From positions 1 through 21,304 of the forward strand of contig JAEXYZ010000070.1 in assembly GCA_023405135.1 (NCBI GenBank): a stretch of DNA of 21,304 nt. Reading direction: 5' to 3'. Shown here one piece after another: positions 1 to 5,905 of this stretch (position 1 is its first letter; each line of letters opens with the position of its first letter). The stretch comes from Bacillota bacterium. GTDB taxonomy: Bacteria > Bacillota > Bacilli > Bacillales_A > Planococcaceae. The translations under genes and the position numbers were made by a program. Under the pieces are notes generated by a model. That model had not been told where the DNA came from and searched no databases. It saw only the letters and a list, made by a program, of their open reading frames with translations.

Positions 1-1
1 G

Positions 2-784
2 ATCGGTGCTGCTATATCTTTAGGTTTCATGATTGGTCCTGGTTTAGGTGGATTTTTAGCAAAAGTAGATTTGCATTTTCCATTTTTTGCAGCTGGTTTT
101 GTAGCTCTTGGTGCTGCTGTACTTTCATTTATCGTATTACCAAATATTAAGCCACAAATTCAAGAGGCAGTTAAACAATCTAGAGATAACATTATCCAAC
201 AGTTAGTTCGATCCGTAAAAACACCTTACTTTATTTTATTAATTGTTGTTTTTACCTTTAACTTTGGTATTGCAAATTTCCAAGCAACATTATCTATGTT
301 TTTAACCCATAAATTTAATTATACTCCAACTGATATAGCAATTGTTATTACTGTTGGTGGTTTTCTTGGTGTTATACTTCAAATGTTTATTATCAACAAT
401 TTATTTAAACGTTTCGGTGAAATGAAAGTTATTTTAGTAAACTTAATCGTTGCTGCCCTTTCAATGTTATTAATGATTTATGTAGGTGGATTTTTCATTA
501 TTTTAGCTGTTGCAACTTTATTCCAAGTCGCAGCTGTATTTATTCGACCTGCAGCAAATACGTTAATTTCTAAGTTCGCTGGTGCTGATCAAGGATTTGC
601 AGCTGGGATGAACAACGCATATATGAGTTTAGGCAATATGATAGGACCTGCATTAGCTGGAGTGTTACTTGAATGGAAAATGCCTTCTCCATTTATATTA
701 GGGTGTATTATTTTATTAGGATGCTTTGCATTAGCATACACTTGGACAATTAAAAAAGCACCACAACTAATGCGTGCAAACTAG
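2..784 (+). CDS. MFS efflux transporter, C-terminal part (YkuC/NorA-like), truncated by window edge
   Basis: This is the C-terminal two thirds of a 12-helix major facilitator protein. The frame is open from base 2, so the real start lies upstream; the ATG at 29 is internal. The first residues read IGAAISLGFMIGPGLGGFLA, which is antiporter motif C (GxxxGPxxGG) at the end of helix 5 and marks drug:H+ antiporters of the DHA1 type. Seven further hydrophobic segments follow, with a short basic cytoplasmic loop between helices 6 and 7. Its position next to the dapL-to-fadH block, and the position of ykuC in the same neighbourhood of B. subtilis, make a YkuC-like exporter likely. The substrate cannot be told. 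It ends at a TAG just before a terminator shared with the converging dapL gene. Confidence 0.85.
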   Translation: MGAAISLGFMIGPGLGGFLAKVDLHFPFFAAGFVALGAAVLSFIVLPNIKPQIQEAVKQSRDNIIQQLVRSVKTPYFILLIVVFTFNFGIANFQATLSMFLTHKFNYTPTDIAIVITVGGFLGVILQMFIINNLFKRFGEMKVILVNLIVAALSMLLMIYVGGFFIILAVATLFQVAAVFIRPAANTLISKFAGADQGFAAGMNNAYMSLGNMIGPALAGVLLEWKMPSPFILGCIILLGCFALAYTWTIKKAPQLMRAN

Positions 785-790
785 AATAAG

Positions 791-830
791 AAAAAAACGG
801 CAACATCCTTTATGGATGAGCCGTTTTTTT
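791..830. terminator. Bidirectional intrinsic terminator between the MFS gene and dapL
   Basis: AAAAACGGC (left) pairs with GCCGTTTTT (right). An inner CATCC/GGATG stem closes on TTTAT. A-run on the left and T-run on the right let it work on both strands for the converging genes. The dapL stop codon lies inside the right-hand T-run. Confidence 0.9.
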
Positions 831-1950
831 ATAAGCTTCTAATAAATTTCTCTACAAAGTTAGCGTTAAATGATAATAAATCTTCATCAGGATTTATTTT
901 CGCATGATGCAAACCATGTTCACAATTTGCCCCTGCCCAATACAAAGCGCCAGGTATTTCCTTTAAGAAATAACCAAAGTCTTCACCAGTCATAGCTGCA
1001 GAACAATTAACTGCTTGAGCACCATCAAAACTTTCAGCAAATGCTAATAATTGATTTGCACATTGTTCATTATTATTAACTTCATAATACATTGAACCAT
1101 AATCGATTGTAATATTACATTCAAAAGAAGCTTCAATACCAGCACAAATGGCCTCAATCCGACGTTTAACCTCTGCCATAGCTGAAGCATTCAACGTACG
1201 AATCGTCCCTTCTAATCTAGCATTTTCTGCAATAATATTTTGTACCGTCCCAGACGTCATTTTACCAATTGTGACAACTGCACTATCTAACGGATTTACA
1301 TTACGACTTACAATTGTTTGTAGCTGTAAAATTAAATTAGCAGCTGCTACTGTCATATCTCGTGTTTTATGTGGATAAGCAGCATGTCCACCAAGACCTT
1401 TTAAATCAATAAAAAGCTCGGACGTATTAGCAAATAATAAGCCTACTCTTGTCGCAACTGTTCCTACTGGATATTCAGGTGCAATGTGAAGTGCATAGAT
1501 TTCATCTGGTAGCAGATCAGGACGTTCTTCTTTTAACCAATTTAACATTGGTTCAGCCCCTCCTGGACCTTCTTCTGCTGGCTGAAAATATACAATAACA
1601 TTTTGCATAGGCTGCGTTGTCGAAAATGCCTTAACTAAAGCAAGAGCAATAGTCATATGGCAATCATGTCCGCAAGCGTGCATGTTTCCTTCATGGATAG
1701 AGGAAAAAGGCAATCCTGTTTCTTCAACGATTGGCAATCCATCAATATCTGTTCGCCATCCGATTGTTTTCGATGGATTACTTCCTGTAATTTTTACAAC
1801 TATACCTGTTCTCCACGTCGTAACATTTATATGCTCTTGAGGAAATTGAGCTATTTTTTCAAGTAAATACTGTTGAGTTTTATATTCTTGAAAACCTAAC
1901 TCAGGTATTTGATGTAATTCTCGTCGAATTTGGATAAGTGAATCCATCAT
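829..1950 (-). CDS. dapL: N-acetyldiaminopimelate deacetylase (M20 family)
   Basis: Removes acetate from N-acetyl-LL-2,6-diaminopimelate in the acetylase branch of the DAP/lysine pathway, in the cytoplasm. The 373-residue length is typical of the B. subtilis YkuR family. Metal-binding M20 features are visible: DID at 68-70, HACGHDCH at 91-98, the catalytic Glu pair in PAEEGPGG (E126/E127), H155, and a late GEDFGYF motif followed by HH near the C-terminus. It lies 9 bases after dapH, the preceding enzyme of the same pathway, so the two form an operon. The Shine-Dalgarno AGAAGGTGA sits very close to the first ATG; the second ATG (1947) has better spacing and may be the true start. The symbol dapL is also used elsewhere for an unrelated aminotransferase; ykuR is the unambiguous B. 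subtilis name. Confidence 0.93.
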   Translation of the reverse strand: MMDSLIQIRRELHQIPELGFQEYKTQQYLLEKIAQFPQEHINVTTWRTGIVVKITGSNPSKTIGWRTDIDGLPIVEETGLPFSSIHEGNMHACGHDCHMTIALALVKAFSTTQPMQNVIVYFQPAEEGPGGAEPMLNWLKEERPDLLPDEIYALHIAPEYPVGTVATRVGLLFANTSELFIDLKGLGGHAAYPHKTRDMTVAAANLILQLQTIVSRNVNPLDSAVVTIGKMTSGTVQNIIAENARLEGTIRTLNASAMAEVKRRIEAICAGIEASFECNITIDYGSMYYEVNNNEQCANQLLAFAESFDGAQAVNCSAAMTGEDFGYFLKEIPGALYWAGANCEHGLHHAKINPDEDLLSFNANFVEKFIRSL

Positions 1951-1959
1951 GTCACCTTC

Positions 1960-2676
1960 TTAAATATTTCTAAGTGCATCAATAATTTCAGTTTTTGATT
2001 TTGTTTTGTCATCAAGTTGTTTTAATACGCGTGCAGGAACTCCTCCGACTACTGTATATGGTTCCACATCGCTAATTACAATAGCACCTGCAGCAACTAC
2101 TGCACCTTTACCTACACGAACACCTTCTAATACAACCGCGTTTGCACCAATAACTACGTCGTCTTCAATAATAACTGGAGTTGCTGAAGGAGGCTCAATT
2201 ACACCTGCAAGAACTGTTCCTGCACCAATGTGACAGTTTTTACCTACAGTAGCTCGTCCACCTAATACTGCACCCATATCGATCATTGTTTTTTCACCGA
2301 TTTCTGCACCTATATTGATGATAGCTCCCATCATAATAACTGCATTATCACCAATTGTTACTTGATCGCGAATAATTGCCCCTGGCTCAATACGTGCGTT
2401 TTGGTGTTTTAAATCTAGTAAAGGAACACCAGAATTACGGCGGTCGTTTTCAACTACATAGTCTGTAATTTTGTCGCTATTTTCTTTTAAAGCTGCTTCT
2501 ATTTCAGACCATTCACCGAACACTACAGCATTTTTATTTTCACCAAACACTTTTGAATTTTCACCATATGTAAGGTTGGCAACACCTTCGCCTTTAACAT
2601 AAACTTTTACAGGTGTTACTTTTTTAGATTCTGAAATAAATTGAATAATTTCTTGTGCATTTAATTTTTTAGACAT
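1960..2676 (-). CDS. dapH: 2,3,4,5-tetrahydropyridine-2,6-dicarboxylate N-acetyltransferase
   Basis: Transfers an acetyl group from acetyl-CoA to tetrahydrodipicolinate, the committed step of the acetylase DAP branch. The 238 residues fit the DapH/YkuQ family. An N-terminal alpha/beta domain (about 1-90) is followed by a left-handed beta-helix made of hexapeptide repeats (about 95-205; for example ARIEPGAIIRDQVTIGDNAV and the IGAGTVLAGVI stretch), and then a short helical tail. The start has a TAGGAG Shine-Dalgarno 7 bases upstream. It is the first gene of dapH-dapL. A TACAAT -10-like hexamer lies roughly 40 bases upstream of the start, but I see no convincing -35. Confidence 0.95.
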   Translation of the reverse strand: MSKKLNAQEIIQFISESKKVTPVKVYVKGEGVANLTYGENSKVFGENKNAVVFGEWSEIEAALKENSDKITDYVVENDRRNSGVPLLDLKHQNARIEPGAIIRDQVTIGDNAVIMMGAIINIGAEIGEKTMIDMGAVLGGRATVGKNCHIGAGTVLAGVIEPPSATPVIIEDDVVIGANAVVLEGVRVGKGAVVAAGAIVISDVEPYTVVGGVPARVLKQLDDKTKSKTEIIDALRNI

Positions 2677-2781
2677 TATATTTGCTCCTATCTATGTAAT
2701 TTCACTTTATGTGACTAATTGTACTAAATTTTCAATCAAATAGCACGTTTTTCTAATTGTTGATTTCCATCACAAATAGGA

Positions 2782-2840
2782 TTTGCGACGAGTAACCGCA
2801 GGAGCAATCGGGTTTTTGCGACGAGTAACCGCAGGAGCAA
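2782..2840. repeat. Tandem 26-bp direct repeat, period 33 bp
   Basis: Two identical 26-base copies, 2782-2807 and 2815-2840, each starting TTTGCGACGAGTAACCGC and ending AGGAGCAA, are separated by 7 bases. They are GC-rich compared with the flanks and lie outside any gene. The second copy also forms the left arm of a hairpin (2818-2852). This is the signature of an intergenic dispersed repeat, though only this locus can be seen here. Confidence 0.9.
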
Positions 2841-2852
2841 AAATCTCGTCGC
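2818..2852. other. Hairpin with GCGACGAG/CTCGTCGC arms
   Basis: GCGACGAG (2818-2825) and CTCGTCGC (2845-2852) are a perfect 8-bp inverted repeat around a 19-base loop that contains the rest of the second repeat copy. No T-run follows on either strand, so it is not an ordinary intrinsic terminator. Confidence 0.75.
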
Positions 2853-2899
2853 CTTCCACAAAAGTCACCAAGTATTTATTAAACTAATATTTAAGTATA

Positions 2900-3796
2900 T
2901 TACTTTGAATAATCATATAAGCAGCTTGCATGCTCTTTTACTACTTCAACGAAGGCAGCAACTTGTCTTAATTCAAATGAAGCGTCATAACCTATTAACC
3001 AAGTATCACGTGTAAGCCCTAAATCTTTTTCAGTGTTAGTTAATGGGATTTTATTAACATCTTCTTCCCCATTTAGTGTAATCGACGGTAAAATAGCATA
3101 ACCAATTCCGTTCATCGCCATCTGTTTACATGTTTCAATTTGATCTACAATAATTTGGCGTCGTGGATTAGACGAAAAATGTCGTTGCCACCAAAGTTGT
3201 ATTTCTTGGTAATAGTTTGAGTCGCTTTTAAATTGGATAAATGGACGGTCTGTCGTTAAAATTTCATCAATATGTTTAATTTCCTTATCAACTAAATACA
3301 TCATATCTCTAAAAAGATGTACCTTTTTACCTTTCCATTCAGCTTGTCCACGCACAATTCCAACATGTGCCTCTCCTTCATAAAGAGCTTTAACGATTTC
3401 AGAGCTCCAACCTGTAATTAATGAAATTTTTGCATCTGGATATTGAGTAACAAAATCCTTTAATACTTTTGGGAGCCAATTTTGTCCAACAATTGAAGCA
3501 CAAGCAATTTTTAACGTCCCATGAACTTTTGAATTCAAAGCTTGAATCGTTTCGAAAATTTCTTCTTTACGTATAATAGTTTCGTTTGCATATTGAATAA
3601 CAAGCTCTCCGGCTGGTGTTGGAGTTAATCCTTTTTGAGAACGAATAAATAATTGGGCACCCCAATCTTTTTCAATCGATTGTAGCCTTTGAGATAATGC
3701 GGGCTGTGTTAAAAAAAGTCGCTCTGCTGCTTTTCTCATATTTTTCTCTTCAGCTAAAACTTTTATTATTTCTGCTTCAGTTGCAGTCATATCCAT
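2900..3796 (-). CDS. ccpC: LysR-family regulator CcpC (catabolite control protein C)
   Basis: In B. subtilis CcpC is a citrate-responsive LysR regulator of aconitase (citB) and citrate synthase (citZ). The N-terminal winged HTH contains NMRKAAERLFLTQPALSQRL (about 18-37), followed by the substrate-binding fold with HGTLKIACASIVGQNWLPKV and the very CcpC-like stretches SLITGWSSEIVKALYEG and DQIETCKQMAMNGIGYAILP. Length and these blocks match CcpC rather than a generic LysR protein. It follows darB, as in B. subtilis. Start choice is uncertain: GTG 3799, ATG 3796 and ATG 3790 are in frame, and ATG 3790 gives the N-terminal length I remember for B. subtilis CcpC. No canonical Shine-Dalgarno is present; a TATAAT lies only about 15 bases upstream of 3796. 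Confidence 0.92.
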   Translation of the reverse strand: MDMTATEAEIIKVLAEEKNMRKAAERLFLTQPALSQRLQSIEKDWGAQLFIRSQKGLTPTPAGELVIQYANETIIRKEEIFETIQALNSKVHGTLKIACASIVGQNWLPKVLKDFVTQYPDAKISLITGWSSEIVKALYEGEAHVGIVRGQAEWKGKKVHLFRDMMYLVDKEIKHIDEILTTDRPFIQFKSDSNYYQEIQLWWQRHFSSNPRRQIIVDQIETCKQMAMNGIGYAILPSITLNGEEDVNKIPLTNTEKDLGLTRDTWLIGYDASFELRQVAAFVEVVKEHASCLYDYSK

Positions 3797-3811
3797 CACT
3801 CACTTTCGGAG

Positions 3812-3848
3812 ATTATAATAGGTAAAATAAACCCTAATCTTCCTTTAT
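3812..3848 (-). promoter_or_regulatory. Possible ccpC promoter with a CcpC-like ATAA-N7-TTA(G) box
   Basis: On the minus strand a perfect TATAAT (3812-3817) lies close upstream of ccpC. Upstream of it, at 3834-3848, is ATAA-N7-TTAG, one base from the ATAA-N7-TTAT dyad described for CcpC. No good -35 is seen. Autoregulation is known for B. subtilis ccpC; here it is inference. Confidence 0.35.
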
Positions 3849-3886
3849 TTCAAATTGTTTGAGAGAGACTTTTTTATACATTTTAA

Positions 3887-3927
3887 TAAAAAAATCGACA
3901 AAATCCAAATTGTTGGGATTTTGCCGA
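3887..3927 (-). terminator. Intrinsic terminator after darB
   Basis: On the minus strand CGGCAAAATCC pairs with GGATTTTGTCG around a 9-base loop (one G-T pair) and is followed by A plus seven Ts. It lies directly after the darB stop, so ccpC must rely on read-through or its own promoter. Confidence 0.88.
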
Positions 3928-3933
3928 AATCTA

Positions 3934-4374
3934 TTAATCTACTTGATAAATGTATTTTTTTAATTGTTTTAATATCACACGTCGAGTTAATATGCCTACA
4001 AAAGTTCCCTCTTCGTCGACAACACATAAAAATGCATGATTTATTACTAAATCTAAAGCTCTTTGAAATGTATCGGTAATTTTTAAATAAGTAACGTTAC
4101 TATCCATTACATCATCAACTTTTATGTTCGAAAGCTTCTCATATTCGATTTGCTCAAGTCCTAAAATTGATTCTGTAATCATCTTCATACTTAATAAACC
4201 ATGTAAACGATATTTAGTATCTAACACTGGAACCGATGAGTAACCAGTTTTAGTTAAAACGAGTAAAGCATGTTCAGCACTATTTCCAATTTGTACGTGA
4301 GCAACTTTTTCTGATGAAATAATGAAGTCACTAATTGGTGTATCTAATAATTCTCTTGAATTTGTTGAAATCAT
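3934..4374 (-). CDS. darB: c-di-AMP-binding CBS-domain protein DarB (YkuL/CbpB)
   Basis: 146 residues made of two CBS motifs (about 15-70 and 85-140). The family binds cyclic di-AMP; in B. subtilis apo-DarB stimulates the (p)ppGpp synthetase Rel and pyruvate carboxylase, and the Listeria homolog is CbpB. Recognisable segments are KVAHVQIGNSAEHALLVLTK, GYSSVPVLDTKYRLHGLLS and, at the end, GTFVGILTRRVILKQLKKYI. Position directly upstream of ccpC agrees with ykuL-ccpC in B. subtilis. The start has AAAGGAG 9 bases upstream. It ends at its own terminator and has an extended -10 promoter with a repeated octamer in the spacer. The regulatory role is from the family, not from this sequence. Confidence 0.92.
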   Translation of the reverse strand: MISTNSRELLDTPISDFIISSEKVAHVQIGNSAEHALLVLTKTGYSSVPVLDTKYRLHGLLSMKMITESILGLEQIEYEKLSNIKVDDVMDSNVTYLKITDTFQRALDLVINHAFLCVVDEEGTFVGILTRRVILKQLKKYIYQVD

Positions 4375-4432
4375 GACCTTCTACTCCTTTGCCTGTCAAT
4401 AACTTTTCACAACAGGATACTCCACTTATACT

Positions 4433-4462
4433 ATCATATCACAATTTGTTCACAATTGACCA
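4433..4462 (-). promoter_or_regulatory. darB promoter (extended -10) with repeated AATTGTGA in the spacer
   Basis: Minus strand: TGGTCA (4457-4462), 18-base spacer, then TGA-TATGAT with the TG of an extended -10 (hexamer 4433-4438). Two copies of AATTGTGA (4439-4446 and 4450-4457) are 11 bp apart, one helical turn, and fill the spacer. The same bases also read CAATT-N7-AATTG as an inverted repeat. This would place the transcript start near 4426. Confidence 0.55.
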
Positions 4463-4518
4463 TGATAAGCGGCTAGTATTTTTAGAGTAGAAGGTTAATT
4501 TTAGAAAAACTTCACATA

Positions 4519-4758
4519 CTAATATCCGTAAATTGACCAATAATAAAAGATGATGATCCCTGTAAATAAACCAAAAATAATGTACATAATAATTATTGGG
4601 TTCATTGCAATCGGATGATCGCGCACTACCTTGCTAATCGGTGTATCCATAGCTGATGCACGCTCTCTCGTTTTTTTCATGACACCAACTGTTAAATAGT
4701 ATGAAACAAATACAATGATTACCCCAGTAATAATTGTCGGTATTGTCCACATACCCAT
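4519..4758 (-). CDS. Small two-helix membrane protein of unknown function
   Basis: 79 residues. A first hydrophobic segment (about 4-26, IPTIITGVIIVFVSYYLTVG), a basic/polar cytoplasmic loop (MKKTRERASAMDTPISKVVRDHP, about 27-49), and a second segment (about 51-75, IIIMYIIFGLFTGIIIFYYW) predict a hairpin with both ends outside. An excellent AAAGGAGGTG Shine-Dalgarno lies upstream of the ATG, which argues that it is a real gene. I do not recognise the family. It lies between fadH and darB on the same strand, without a clear terminator on either side, so it may be co-transcribed with fadH or feed into darB. Confidence 0.8.
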   Translation of the reverse strand: MGMWTIPTIITGVIIVFVSYYLTVGVMKKTRERASAMDTPISKVVRDHPIAMNPIIIMYIIFGLFTGIIIFYYWSIYGY

Positions 4759-4890
4759 CTACTTACACCTCCTTTTAAATTGAAAGTGTAGTTAGTATGC
4801 GTCTAATCTGACTCATTTTATTCTATATAAATTGGAGTACATTTGGCATTGTTTTCATATACTGAAAATAAAAAATCTTACTTTTAATTA

Positions 4891-5658
4891 TTAAAATGGA
4901 AATTGATTTAACCATTGTCCACCGTCGAGGGTTACACATTCACCATTCATATATGCTGCTTTTTCAGACATAATAAATGTACCTAAGTTCGCTATTTCTT
5001 CTGGAGTTCCAAGCCTTTTTAACGGTACTGAATGGATTGTTCGCTTTGCTTGCTCTTCTGATTCCCAAAGCTTACCTGCTCCACCTGTACGCTCAATTGG
5101 ACCTGGTGCAATTGCATTCACACGAATTCCATATTTATGTCCCCATTCCACAGCCAATGTTCGAGTTAACGATAAAACCCCTGCTTTTGCTGCAGCCGAA
5201 TGAATAACCCCTGCCCCAGCACCCCATGCATAGGTAGCAACCATATTTAAAATTTTCCCCTTAATGCCTTGTTCGATCCAATACTTTCCAACTTCTGATG
5301 AACAATAAAAAGTACCATTTAATACAATATCAATTACTGCTTTCCAACCATTGGGTGAAAGTTGTTCTGCTGCAACTAAAAAGTTCCCGGCTGCATTATT
5401 AACTAAGCCATCAATTTTTCCGTATTTTTCTACTGTAAATTTCACCATTTCTTTGACATGTTCTATTTCACGCACATCCATTTGAAATGTTTCAATTGTA
5501 TTTCCAACTGATTGAATTTCACTTTTAGCAGCTTGTAATTTATCTTTATCTCTTCCAGTTATTACTACATTTGCTCCTTCTTTAACGAATTGCTTAGCCA
5601 TAGCTAGTCCCATTCCACTAGATCCACCTGTAATAATGATTGTCTCATTTTTTAACAT
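4891..5658 (-). CDS. fadH: 2,4-dienoyl-CoA reductase, SDR family (FadH/YkuF)
   Basis: NADPH-dependent reductase that allows beta-oxidation of unsaturated fatty acids. The Rossmann motif is TGGSSGMG (10-17) and the NNAAGNF block follows. Catalytic residues fit the dienoyl-CoA reductase arrangement rather than the common SDR YxxxK: Asn92, Tyr143, Ser154 and Lys158 have the same spacing (51, 11, 4) as Asn148/Tyr199/Ser210/Lys214 that I recall for human DECR1. Blocks such as YAWGAGAG, NAIAPGPIERTGGAGKL and the C-terminal DGGQWLN are typical of YkuF. Upstream in-frame starts exist (TTG 5682, ATG 5673, ATG 5664); I chose ATG 5658 because GGGGG lies about 8 bases ahead and it gives the usual short N-terminus. 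Confidence 0.9.
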   Translation of the reverse strand: MLKNETIIITGGSSGMGLAMAKQFVKEGANVVITGRDKDKLQAAKSEIQSVGNTIETFQMDVREIEHVKEMVKFTVEKYGKIDGLVNNAAGNFLVAAEQLSPNGWKAVIDIVLNGTFYCSSEVGKYWIEQGIKGKILNMVATYAWGAGAGVIHSAAAKAGVLSLTRTLAVEWGHKYGIRVNAIAPGPIERTGGAGKLWESEEQAKRTIHSVPLKRLGTPEEIANLGTFIMSEKAAYMNGECVTLDGGQWLNQFPF

Positions 5659-5734
5659 TCCCATATCCCCCATCTTCCCCAAAATTTAGAATATTCAAGT
5701 TTATTTTACTATATAAGTAAGGATAAATAGAAGT

Positions 5735-5776
5735 AAATAGAGAAAGAGCCGCCCAGAAAGTTATTTTGGACGGCTC
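5735..5776 (-). terminator. Intrinsic terminator downstream of the GGDEF-EAL gene
   Basis: Minus strand: GAGCCGTCCAAAA pairs with the TTTCTGGGCGGCTC arm (small mismatch in the middle), then the T-rich tail TTTCTCTATTT. It lies about 130 bases after the GGDEF-EAL stop and before fadH. Confidence 0.75.
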
Positions 5777-5905
5777 ATTATATTTAACGATTAGATTTTC
5801 GATACAGATAAATGGTGACAAGGGTGATGTGACCACCGAAGTAATATTATTTTTAAGCAAACTATAGAAGGCAGTAGACGGCCTAAATTATGGACAGCCA
5901 TGTTT
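5777..5905. other. Structured intergenic spacer
   Basis: 129 bases without a convincing gene between the GGDEF-EAL stop and its terminator. It holds a hairpin GGTGACA-N7-TGTGACC (5814-5834, one mismatch) that is GC-richer than its surroundings. An open frame crossing it toward fadH (5860 to 5645) begins at TTG without a ribosome binding site and runs through the terminator, so I do not call it. Confidence 0.5.

Larger units (their letters stand above)
2677..2899. other. 223-bp intergenic region between ccpC and dapH
   Basis: No gene is visible. The dapH-proximal third is AT-rich and probably carries the dapH promoter. The middle holds the tandem 26-bp repeat and GCGACGAG hairpin annotated separately; it is distinctly GC-richer than its surroundings. 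No T-run terminator follows ccpC on the minus strand. Confidence 0.6.

Noticed and set aside
3845..4079. Short frames on both strands over the darB 3' end and terminator
   Set aside because: They overlap conserved darB codons and the terminator, and lack ribosome binding sites.
5645..5860. 71-codon open frame on the minus strand overlapping the fadH start
   Set aside because: Starts at TTG without a ribosome binding site, runs through the terminator at 5735-5776 and overlaps fadH in another frame.
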